The notes below the pieces were generated by a model, which made no database searches, was not told the DNA's origin, and saw only the letters and a program-made list of their open reading frames with translations. Below are positions 1 to 5,064 of a DNA stretch of 5,064 nt, piece by piece. This stretch comes from Candidatus Hydrogenedentota bacterium (GTDB lineage Bacteria; Hydrogenedentota; Hydrogenedentia; Hydrogenedentales; CAITNO01). Within the stretch, counting starts at the first letter, position 1. Every line of letters starts with the position of its first letter. Location: positions 1-5,064 of the forward strand of contig SLFT01000096.1 in assembly GCA_007124105.1 (NCBI GenBank). The letters are read 5' to 3'. The translations under genes and the position numbers were made by a program.

Positions 1-1137
1 CCCAGGCGTCAGCAAACACCCGGCGCGCCTGATGGACATCCGGGCGCGGACATTGGCGCAGCGCTTGAACGGTCGCTGGCAATGATTAACCAAGTTGAAA
101 AAGGCATGACTTATGAGGAGGTACACGGCATCCTGGGCGCTCCCGGCATCCTGATCGCAGGGATGGCCGCCGGCAACCAGGTCTATCGCTGGAATTACGA
201 TGACTTGCGCCTCATGGGCCGCTTCGAGGAGGGCGCGTTGACGCGCCACAACATTGTTTACCGCGACGGATTCACACCGCCACTCTTCACCACGGGCGCG
301 ACTGTGTTTGACCAGACCCTTTATGAGGCGGTTATGCCGGGAATGACTTTTGACGAGGTGCAACTGATTATCGGCGAAACGCCTGAACCGCTCACAAATG
401 CTGAGGGGCCTGTGACCGTTTACAAATGGTCGGACATGCATGGTTCGAGCATCATCGGCCGTTTCGAGGACATGGTGTTGGCGCGCAAGTCAGGTCGCAT
501 TTTAGACCCAAGCGCGGAGCCGTCGTCTGACACGGCGACACAAGAGGGCGCCGCGCCCGATGTGCCATACCGTTTCCCGATTACCTATCCTTTTCCGCGC
601 GATGAATGGCCTGAAGAAGAACCAGGCGTGGCGCAGCATGATGACGCACAAGAATACCTGGAAGACGAGTGGTATGATGACGATGCCGCACAAGAACCGG
701 CCGAAGATGGCCGAATCCATGTTGCAGGCGCCACCCGGCGCGAACGCGAGATGGCGGATGACCCATCGCCTAACGCCGGGCGTTCCTACAGGCCGCTTGC
801 GCGGCTCCCCCGTTACACAAGAAGCCTGCGCCGAGGCGATTTCGAGATACGCATCCAAAACCAGGCGCCTACAAACATAGAGGTGGGACTCATCTCGGAA
901 GAAGGCGGACGCGACCTGTCTATCCCTTCGGGAAGAACGGAATCCGTATTTGTCGGACGCGGCATCTATGCGCTCTATTATATTTACGAGGACGATCCTT
1001 ATACGCTTTACCAGGGGCAAAGAATACCTGTCGCTGATACGTTAACAGACTTTATTGTGGATATCTATGATGATTTCTACAGCGTCAGTTTTTTTGACAG
1101 AAACATGGAACTATCAAGACCAACCTCGCGGCGATAG
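1..1137 (+). CDS. Partial (5'-truncated) BamE/SmpA-like repeat protein with C-terminal beta-rich domain, unknown function
   Basis: The frame is open from base 1 to the TAG at 1135-1137, so 378 residues are visible and the true start lies upstream. The first ATG (82) has no Shine-Dalgarno and would begin inside the helix that leads into the first repeat, so I do not take it as the start. Numbering from that Met, two related segments are visible: 8-57 (GMTYEEVHGILGAPG, later VYRW and GRFE) and 87-138 (GMTFDEVQLIIGE, later VYKW and GRFE). The GMT-x-x-EV-x-x-I-x-G pattern is that of the SmpA/OmlA/BamE fold, common in small envelope lipoproteins. Residues 143-240 are a low-complexity linker rich in Asp, Glu and Pro. 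Residues 250-340 look like a beta domain (FEIRIQNQAPTNIEVGL, ALYYIYEDDPYTLYQGQ). An envelope location is inferred; any signal peptide or lipobox would lie outside the window. Specific function is unknown. Confidence 0.75.
   Translation, partial: PRRQQTPGAPDGHPGADIGAALERSLAMINQVEKGMTYEEVHGILGAPGILIAGMAAGNQVYRWNYDDLRLMGRFEEGALTRHNIVYRDGFTPPLFTTGATVFDQTLYEAVMPGMTFDEVQLIIGETPEPLTNAEGPVTVYKWSDMHGSSIIGRFEDMVLARKSGRILDPSAEPSSDTATQEGAAPDVPYRFPITYPFPRDEWPEEEPGVAQHDDAQEYLEDEWYDDDAAQEPAEDGRIHVAGATRREREMADDPSPNAGRSYRPLARLPRYTRSLRRGDFEIRIQNQAPTNIEVGLISEEGGRDLSIPSGRTESVFVGRGIYALYYIYEDDPYTLYQGQRIPVADTLTDFIVDIYDDFYSVSFFDRNMELSRPTSRR
103..495 (+). repeat. Two tandem BamE/SmpA-like repeats encoded within the first CDS
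   Basis: Copy 1 is 103-252 and copy 2 is 340-495. They share the order GMT-(Y/F)-(E/D)-EV, a short gap, VY-(R/K)-W, a gap of about ten residues, then GRFE and a closing LTR/LAR. DNA identity is low, so this is an old protein-level duplication and not a recent DNA repeat. Confidence 0.6.
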
Positions 1138-1263
1138 AGCACTGTTATTGCGTCCCCGAAAAAAAAACTTTTTCCAGACAGGTTTCACCGGGAACATATA
1201 TTAAGAGAGCAAAAACACGGCTAATAATCAGGGCCATTCTTGCTTTTTTCATGTGTATTCTTG

Positions 1264-1272
1264 TGGTACAAT
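1264..1272 (+). promoter_or_regulatory. Extended -10 promoter for the lolC-lolD unit
   Basis: TGGTACAAT combines a TG extension with a TACAAT hexamer (1267-1272), five of six matches to TATAAT. A TTGCTT at 1240-1245 is 21 bases upstream, too far for a normal -35, which fits an extended -10 promoter that depends little on a -35. Transcription would begin near 1279, giving a leader of about 50 bases before the GTG start at 1328. Confidence 0.55.
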
Positions 1273-1311
1273 AGCCGCCGTTCGAGGTGCTCTCTGTCAA
1301 TACAGCCAACC

Positions 1312-1318
1312 AGGAAAG
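1312..1318 (+). promoter_or_regulatory. Ribosome binding site deciding the lolC start
   Basis: AGGAAAG lies 9 bases before the GTG at 1328. It supports this GTG over the farther upstream in-frame GTG at 1253, which lies before the promoter's -10 box and has no comparable site. Confidence 0.6.
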
Positions 1319-1327
1319 CGATACCCT

Positions 1328-2581
1328 GTGCGTTTTGAAACCTTTGTTGCCGCGCGTTATCTGCGCGGGAAACGTAAAACCCGATTCATCAGCCTGATCA
1401 CGTTTATTTCCATTGCCGGTGTAAGCGTCGGCGTAATTGCGCTCATCGTTGTGATGAGCGTGATGACCGGATTTGACATTGCTCTGCGTGAAACCATTAT
1501 TGGCAATCGCGCCCACCTTACTGTAATGAATCGCATGGGCCGCCCGATTACCGATGTTGAAGCGGTTATAGATGAACTAAAGGCGTTAACGCCCGATGTG
1601 CTTGGCGCCGGACCTATTCTGCAAATTGAAGCCCTGTTGAAACGCGGTGAATATACCACAGGCGCCTTTGTGCTGGGCGTGGACCCCGAGCGTGAAGCGG
1701 AGGTTACCGATTTGCCGCGCAACCTCACCCAGAAGGACGGGCGCACCTTTGGCCAGGGGACGTTGCCCAGCGATAAGGAGATTGTGCTCGGCTTTCGCCT
1801 CGCCCATCGGCTGGGCGCGCGTGTAGGCTCTGAAATCGCCGTTATCACTGATAAACCCACGGTAACCCCTTTTGGCGTTCGCCCCGGCAACCAGGTGTTT
1901 CTGACGGTCAGCGGCATATCACAGGCGCGCATGTCCGATTTCGACAACCTGTACGCCTTTGTGGACGTTGACACGGCGCGTATGTTAACCGGGCGCGAGG
2001 GCGTGGACGCCGTGCATGTAAAGCTTTCGGATGCGTTTCTTGCGGCGCCCGTGGCCGCGCTCATACACGAGCAACTGCCCTATCGCGCGGAAACTTGGTA
2101 TGAGAGCCAGGAGGCGTTTTTCGAGGCGCTCAAGCAGGAAAAAGTCGCCATGTTCATTATCCTGGTGTTCATTATCCTGGTGGCGGCCTTCAATATTACC
2201 AGCACCCTTATTATGATCGTCATGGAGAAACGACGCGACATCGGCATCCTGCGCACGCTCGGCTCAAGCAGTTGGTCCATACTGGCCATCTTCATTATCG
2301 AAGGATTGCTGATCGGTCTGACCGGCACCGTTATAGGTCTTATAGCCGGCGTGATTCTCGCGCACAACATCAATCCCGTCGCCGAGTTCATCGCCTGGAT
2401 GCTCGGCGTCGATCTTTTCGACAGCACCATCTATTACTTTGACGGCATTCCCGTGGCAATCGTAGCGTCCGACATCGCATGGATAGCCATTTCCGCCATC
2501 ATCCTGACCTTTGTTTCAACGTTGTACCCCGCCTGGAGCGCGGCGCGACTTAACCCCGTGGATGCGTTACGCTATGAGTGA
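1328..2581 (+). CDS. lolC: Lipoprotein-releasing ABC transporter permease (LolC/LolE/LolF family)
   Basis: This is the inner-membrane permease that, with LolD, extracts outer-membrane lipoproteins from the cytoplasmic membrane and passes them to LolA. From GTG 1328 the protein has 417 residues, the usual family length. It opens with RFETFVAARYLRGKRK and a first membrane helix at about 22-46. A periplasmic domain of about 220 residues follows, then helices at about 274-298, 316-345 and 380-402. The cytoplasmic coupling segment EKRRDIGILRTLG (300-312) and the C-terminal YPAWSAARLNPVDALRYE are hallmarks of the LolC/E family within the FtsX superfamily. The stretch TPFGVRPGNQVFLTVSGI (180-197) matches in position and pattern the proline-bounded hook of E. 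coli LolC, which binds LolA; LolE lacks it. Only one permease gene is present here, so a homodimeric LolF-type arrangement is inferred. The stop overlaps the start of lolD. LolC versus LolF naming is uncertain; family assignment is firm. Confidence 0.93.
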   Translation: MRFETFVAARYLRGKRKTRFISLITFISIAGVSVGVIALIVVMSVMTGFDIALRETIIGNRAHLTVMNRMGRPITDVEAVIDELKALTPDVLGAGPILQIEALLKRGEYTTGAFVLGVDPEREAEVTDLPRNLTQKDGRTFGQGTLPSDKEIVLGFRLAHRLGARVGSEIAVITDKPTVTPFGVRPGNQVFLTVSGISQARMSDFDNLYAFVDVDTARMLTGREGVDAVHVKLSDAFLAAPVAALIHEQLPYRAETWYESQEAFFEALKQEKVAMFIILVFIILVAAFNITSTLIMIVMEKRRDIGILRTLGSSSWSILAIFIIEGLLIGLTGTVIGLIAGVILAHNINPVAEFIAWMLGVDLFDSTIYYFDGIPVAIVASDIAWIAISAIILTFVSTLYPAWSAARLNPVDALRYE

Positions 2582-3281
2582 GAATCTGCAACCAGTAATT
2601 ATTTGTCGCGACGTGCGCAAAGTGTACCATGACGGCAGCCGTGAACTCGTTATCCTCGACAATATCAATATCGAGGTTCCTGAATATGATATCCTGGCTA
2701 TCAGCGGGCCATCGGGCGTGGGGAAAAGTACGCTCCTCCATATCATGGGCACACTGGATAATCCAACCAGCGGTGATGTGTTGTTCCGGGGCGCGCCGTT
2801 GCTGCGCATGAGCGGCAACCGCGTCAACGCCATCCGCAACAAAGAGATTGGTTTTGTTTTCCAGTTCTATCATTTGCTTCCCGAGTTCACAGCGCTTGAG
2901 AATGTAATGATGGCGGCATTAAACAAGGGAATGCGCAAGAGCGATTGCGCGGAACGCGCCATGGAACTGCTGGCGCAGGTGGGCCTGAACGAGCGGACAA
3001 CGCATAAGCCGGGACAGCTCAGCGGCGGCGAGCAACAGCGCGTAGCCATTGCGCGCGCCCTGTTTAACAATCCCACCGTGCTATTGTGCGACGAACCGAC
3101 AGGCAATCTTGATGAACATACGGGCGAAGGCATTGTGGAATTGCTGTGGGACCTGAACCAAAAACATAACGTGACGCTTGTGGTGGTAACCCATGACGAC
3201 GCCATTGCCCAACAGGCCGACCGATGGGTCTGCCTTCACGACGGCAAGGCACAGCTTCGCGGCGAATCAAACATACCATAA
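2574..3281 (+). CDS. lolD: Lipoprotein-releasing ABC transporter ATP-binding protein LolD
   Basis: Cytoplasmic ATPase that powers lipoprotein extraction by the Lol permease. The 235-residue product matches the usual LolD length. Motifs in order: Walker A GPSGVGKST (45-53); Q-loop with Q97 in FQFYHLLPEFTALEN, almost the E. coli LolD sequence and different from MacB or FtsE; ABC signature LSGGEQQRVAIARAL (149-163); Walker B VLLCDEP with catalytic Glu174; D-loop NLD (178-180); H-loop TH with His207. All catalytic residues are present. I chose ATG 2574 because it gives the normal N-terminus; frame extends upstream to 2511, but that part overlaps the end of lolC. The 8-base overlap with the lolC stop and a weak Shine-Dalgarno suggest translational coupling. 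It ends 11 bases before the stop of the convergent small gene. Confidence 0.96.
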   Translation: MSENLQPVIICRDVRKVYHDGSRELVILDNINIEVPEYDILAISGPSGVGKSTLLHIMGTLDNPTSGDVLFRGAPLLRMSGNRVNAIRNKEIGFVFQFYHLLPEFTALENVMMAALNKGMRKSDCAERAMELLAQVGLNERTTHKPGQLSGGEQQRVAIARALFNNPTVLLCDEPTGNLDEHTGEGIVELLWDLNQKHNVTLVVVTHDDAIAQQADRWVCLHDGKAQLRGESNIP

Positions 3282-3292
3282 CGCGAACGTCA

Positions 3293-3478
3293 TTACACGC
3301 GAGGCCGATAATCGGGACATTTGACGGCGTTTGGTCGTTCCCGCCTATGGCAGGCCGAATCGTGATCGTACTTGCAATAATCGCACAGAAACTCCGTCGG
3401 ACATTTCTGACGTAGCCACCATTGCCGCAAACGTTCTTTCCAGGCGAGCCAACCCTTTGATTCCGCGCCCTGACTCAT
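3293..3478 (-). CDS. Small cysteine-rich protein, putative zinc-binding, unknown function
   Basis: A 61-residue product from the ATG at 3478. An AAAGG Shine-Dalgarno with 7-base spacing sets this start; the frame remains open upstream to 3766, but that extension crosses the promoter and repeat array and reads as noncoding. Residues 9-24 form a basic, Trp-rich helix-like stretch (KGWLAWKERLRQWWLR). The C-terminal half has five Cys (26, 32, 35, 43, 54) in CDYCKYDHDSAC and ERPNAVKCPDYRPR. The C-x2-C-x7-C-x10-C spacing plus His suggests a small metal-binding knuckle. There is no signal peptide or membrane segment, so a cytoplasmic location is inferred. It converges on lolD, with its own promoter candidate. 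I do not recognise a named family. That it is a real gene is supported by the Shine-Dalgarno, the promoter and the ordered Cys pattern. Confidence 0.65.
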   Translation of the reverse strand: MSQGAESKGWLAWKERLRQWWLRQKCPTEFLCDYCKYDHDSACHRRERPNAVKCPDYRPRV

Positions 3479-3485
3479 CGTCTTA

Positions 3486-3490
3486 CCTTT
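3486..3490 (-). promoter_or_regulatory. Ribosome binding site of the small Cys-rich gene
   Basis: Read on the minus strand this is AAAGG, 7 bases before the ATG at 3478. It selects the 61-residue start over the long upstream extension. Confidence 0.6.
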
Positions 3491-3494
3491 CTCT

Positions 3495-3523
3495 ATTATG
3501 GTACTGAAACCATCGTGTACCAA
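3495..3523 (-). promoter_or_regulatory. Candidate sigma70-type promoter of the small Cys-rich gene
   Basis: On the minus strand, TTGGTA (3523-3518, four of six matches to the -35 consensus) and CATAAT (3500-3495, five of six to the -10) are separated by exactly 17 bases. Transcription would start near 3488, leaving a very short leader with the Shine-Dalgarno at its 5' end, which is a point against it. Confidence 0.4.
3499..3522. repeat. Inverted repeat overlapping the promoter (possible operator)
   Basis: TGGTAC (3499-3504) and GTACCA (3517-3522) are perfect 6-bp inverted half-sites separated by 12 bases. They lie at the inner edges of the -10 and -35 boxes of the minus-strand promoter, as a dimeric repressor site would. 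Chance occurrence is possible. Confidence 0.35.
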
Positions 3524-3591
3524 CGCACGCGTTGCCCACAGATCATTTAACGGGAAGCAACACACACACCGTAAACTATGGGATATGTATT

Positions 3592-3651
3592 GTCGGTCGC
3601 CGTCCGACTGTGTCCGACTGTGTCCGACTTCGTCTGAAAATCCCCGACAGT
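3592..3651. repeat. Phased 10-bp direct repeat array (GTCCGACTGT units)
   Basis: Two perfect copies, 3602-3611 and 3612-3621, are followed by an 8/10 copy at 3622-3631. Weaker copies keep the 10-base phase: 3592-3601 (5/10), 3632-3641 (6/10) and 3642-3651 (7/10). The core is GTCCGAC. The array sits between the DAHP synthase gene and the small Cys-rich gene. Reading it as protein gives no sensible product. It may be a protein-binding array, one unit per helical turn, or a simple slippage repeat. Confidence 0.7.
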
Positions 3652-3742
3652 CCACTGATAACTCAAATTTCCAGGACCGTTTCCGATGCGTCGGTGGGCC
3701 AGTCGAACTTCCGCGAATACCGCGGCGGTTTTCTCTCGCGAC

Positions 3743-3765
3743 AAAACGACTGGAAGTCGCTTCCA
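3743..3765 (-). terminator. Candidate rho-independent terminator of the DAHP synthase gene
   Basis: On the minus strand, 21 bases past the stop codon, TGGAAG-CGA-CTTCCA forms a perfect 6-bp stem with a 3-base loop (3765-3751). It is followed after four bases by TTTT (3746-3743). Placement is right, but the stem and the T tract are both short. Confidence 0.4.
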
Positions 3766-3785
3766 CGTTGGGAACATGCGCGTTT

Positions 3786-4856
3786 TCAAACTACGGCCTT
3801 CCCTTTGTCTTGCGCGTCCAAGGTCTCGTACGCCTCCTGCAACAGGGCCTCCGTCCGCTCCCAGCCGATGCAGGGGTCGGTAACGCTCAGGCCGTATTCC
3901 AGCGCACCCTTATTGGACGTTATCTTCTGATTTCCTTCCTTCAGATTGCTTTCCAGCATCACGCCCATGATGGCGGGGCTGCACGTACCCCGTTGCTGAA
4001 GCACATCGCGCAGGACATGCGCCTGAAGCGTTTCGCGCTTGCCGCAATTGGCGTGGCTGCAATCCACCATGACACGGGGCGTAACGCCGGCCGCTCGCAG
4101 TTGTTCCTCGGCGGCAATAACGCTTACCGGATCGTAATTCGGGCCGCCCCGTCCGCCGCGCAGGATAATGTGTCCATGCCCGTTGCCACGGGTATGCACC
4201 ACCGCCGAGCGCCCGTCGCTGTCAATGCCCAAAAAATGGTGCGGGCGGCCCACCGCTACAAGCGCGTCAATGGCGCTTTGCAGGTTGCCGTCCGTGTTGT
4301 TCTTGAATCCCACGGGCATGGACAGTCCGCTGGCCATCTCGCGGTGGGTTTGGGATTCGCTGGTGCGCGCGCCCACCGACACCCAGGACAACAAGTCGGC
4401 GATGTACTGCGGAATAATCGGGTCAAGCACCTCGCTGGCCGCGGGCATGCCCAGCGCAGCCAGCCGCAACAGCAACCCCCGCGCTTTGCGCAGCCCTTTC
4501 TCAATATCGTAACTGTTGTCCATGTCCGGGTCGTTGATTAACCCTTTCCACCCGGTAGTGGTGCGTGGTTTCTCGAAATAAACACGCATGATAATGCAAA
4601 GATGGTCCGATAACGCTTCCTTGAGTCGCATCAACCGTTGCGCGTATTCAAACGCGGCGCCTTCATCATGTATGGAGCAAGGGCCGGCGATTACAAGCAG
4701 GCGTCGGTCACGACCATCCAGCACGGCGGCAATCTCCGCGCGCGCCGCGGCAACAGTTTCTGTGTGCTGATCTGTCAGCGGGGCTTCCCCTTTAAGCACT
4801 CGCGGCGGCATCAAGGGGGTTAACGATACTACATTTATATTGTCTACTGCGCGCAT
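3786..4856 (-). CDS. aroG: 3-deoxy-7-phosphoheptulonate (DAHP) synthase, class I AroF/AroG/AroH type
   Basis: Cytoplasmic enzyme condensing phosphoenolpyruvate with erythrose 4-phosphate to DAHP, the first step of the shikimate pathway. From ATG 4856 the product has 356 residues, close to the 350 of E. coli AroG, and the two align almost without gaps. Signatures include LLVIAGPCSIHD (53-64), MRVYFEKPRTT (90-100), GWKGLINDPDMDNS (102-115), GARTSESQTHREMASGLS and ITSNKGALEYGLSVTDPCIGW. Metal ligands correspond: Cys60, His268, Glu302, Asp327. Substrate-binding Arg91, Lys96, Arg164, Lys185 and Arg233 are all present, so it should be active. The frame extends in phase to a GTG at 5012, but that adds 52 unconserved residues without a Shine-Dalgarno. 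The chosen ATG has only a weak TGGA site. The N-terminal extension typical of feedback-regulated AroFGH enzymes is present; Ser211 of AroG, in the Phe pocket, is Gly210 here, so effector type is not predicted. AroG, AroF and AroH cannot be told apart from this sequence. Confidence 0.95.
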   Translation of the reverse strand: MRAVDNINVVSLTPLMPPRVLKGEAPLTDQHTETVAAARAEIAAVLDGRDRRLLVIAGPCSIHDEGAAFEYAQRLMRLKEALSDHLCIIMRVYFEKPRTTTGWKGLINDPDMDNSYDIEKGLRKARGLLLRLAALGMPAASEVLDPIIPQYIADLLSWVSVGARTSESQTHREMASGLSMPVGFKNNTDGNLQSAIDALVAVGRPHHFLGIDSDGRSAVVHTRGNGHGHIILRGGRGGPNYDPVSVIAAEEQLRAAGVTPRVMVDCSHANCGKRETLQAHVLRDVLQQRGTCSPAIMGVMLESNLKEGNQKITSNKGALEYGLSVTDPCIGWERTEALLQEAYETLDAQDKGKAVV

Positions 4857-4927
4857 AATAATAAGTCCAGACCTACAATGTTTTTTTTGGGTGTAAATAA
4901 CTGCGCCGCCAACGCTGACGCGGCACA

Positions 4928-4968
4928 AGCGCCATATTATGAAAATACCGTGTACGACATAAGGCGCT
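4928..4968 (-). repeat. Imperfect inverted repeat (hairpin) upstream of the DAHP synthase gene
   Basis: On the + strand, AGCGCC (4928-4933) pairs with GGCGCT (4963-4968), and TTATG (4937-4941) with CATAA (4958-4962). An ATA bulge (4934-4936) sits on one side and the loop is 16 bases. That gives 11 base pairs in all. It ends about 70 bases before the start codon and would lie in the mRNA leader if transcription starts near 5025. No T tract follows, so it is not an obvious terminator. Confidence 0.45.
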
Positions 4969-5031
4969 GCAGGAATACCACGCCTACGCCGGCGCGAGTT
5001 TTGTTTTGTCACGGCGAAAACCGCTGAGACC

Positions 5032-5037
5032 AGTATA
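5032..5037 (-). promoter_or_regulatory. Possible -10 box for the DAHP synthase gene
   Basis: TATACT on the minus strand matches five of six -10 positions. No good -35 is visible at normal spacing, and the window ends shortly beyond. A start here would give a leader of about 170 bases containing the hairpin. Confidence 0.25.
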
Positions 5038-5064
5038 CCGAATCGCGGTGAACGGATGACATAC

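Larger units (their letters stand above)
1138..1327. other. Intergenic region between the repeat protein and the lol genes
   Basis: This 190-base AT-richer stretch holds a run of nine A residues at about 1159-1167 followed by TTTTT, which could fold only into a weak A/T stem. I see no convincing rho-independent terminator for the upstream gene. The downstream half carries the promoter and ribosome binding site listed separately. The frames running through it on both strands have no family-like content. Confidence 0.5.
4857..5064 (-). other. Upstream region of the DAHP synthase gene (no supported gene)
   Basis: These 208 bases hold no gene I can support. A frame in phase with the DAHP synthase runs to a GTG at 5012 and would encode an Arg-rich start (NSRRRRRG), but it lacks a ribosome site and family similarity. 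A run of eight A residues on the minus strand lies about 25 bases before the start codon. The region carries a long imperfect inverted repeat and a possible -10 box, listed separately. Confidence 0.5.

Noticed and set aside
1152..1195. Possible terminator in the gap after the first gene
   Set aside because: The GTCCCCG and CGGGAAC arms pair only over about three G/C positions, and the A-run/T-run stem is A/T only with no following T tract.
1253..1327. Upstream GTG start for the lolC permease
   Set aside because: It lies before the extended -10 promoter, would add 25 residues not expected in the family, and lacks a ribosome site; the GTG at 1328 has one.
1145..1516. Minus-strand frame across the gap before lolC
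   Set aside because: It overlaps the start of lolC antisense and has no recognisable protein features.
3712..3737. CCGCG-AATAC-CGCGG hairpin followed by TTTT on the + strand
   Set aside because: The stem is only 5 bp and there is no + strand gene ending nearby; lolD ends more than 400 bases upstream.
3479..3766. N-terminal extension of the small Cys-rich gene on the minus strand (96 more codons)
   Set aside because: It crosses the promoter, the inverted repeat and the 10-bp array, reads as low-quality sequence, and a good ribosome site precedes the internal ATG at 3478.
3498..4541. Long open + strand frame of 347 codons antisense to the DAHP synthase gene
   Set aside because: The complementary strand encodes a clear DAHP synthase with all catalytic residues. 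The + frame gives Ala/Arg/His-rich sequence with no domain, and its first part runs through the repeat array.
4857..5012. 52-residue in-frame N-terminal extension of the DAHP synthase from a GTG
   Set aside because: No Shine-Dalgarno precedes it, the family starts near the ATG at 4856, and the extension has an odd Arg-rich composition. It would also cover the hairpin.

Overview
The window looks like chromosomal DNA from a Gram-negative bacterium with an outer membrane. The evidence is a lipoprotein-releasing (Lol) ABC transporter and a BamE/SmpA-like protein. Base composition is moderately GC-rich and coding is dense. The lineage cannot be fixed from the sequence. A poorly cultured phylum of the PVC or Hydrogenedentes kind is a guess based on general style only.

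Layout. Positions 1-1137 (+) hold the 3' part of a protein with two BamE/SmpA-like repeats, an acidic linker and a C-terminal beta-rich domain; its start lies outside the window. A 190-base gap (1138-1327) carries a good extended -10 promoter. It is followed by a tight two-gene unit on the + strand: a LolC/LolE-family permease (1328-2581, GTG start) and the LolD ATPase (2574-3281), overlapping by 8 bases. Convergent to this, with 11 bases between stop codons, is a 61-residue cysteine-rich protein (3293-3478, minus) of unknown function. The 307-base gap 3479-3785 holds that gene's probable promoter with an inverted repeat across it, an array of 10-bp repeats, and a terminator-like hairpin. A class I DAHP synthase of the AroF/AroG/AroH type fills 3786-4856 (minus). 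Its upstream region, 4857-5064, contains a long imperfect hairpin and a possible -10 box but no supported gene.

How the genes relate. The permease and LolD should form the inner-membrane machine that extracts mature lipoproteins and hands them to LolA. Only one permease gene is present here, and it carries the LolC-type hook segment, so a LolF-like homodimer is likely unless a second permease lies elsewhere. The DAHP synthase commits carbon to the shikimate pathway and has no evident link to the Lol genes. I see no mobile element, CRISPR array, tRNA or rRNA, and no convincing new multi-gene system. The most open items are the small Cys protein, the 10-bp repeat array, the repeat-bearing first protein, and the possible structured leader of the DAHP synthase gene.
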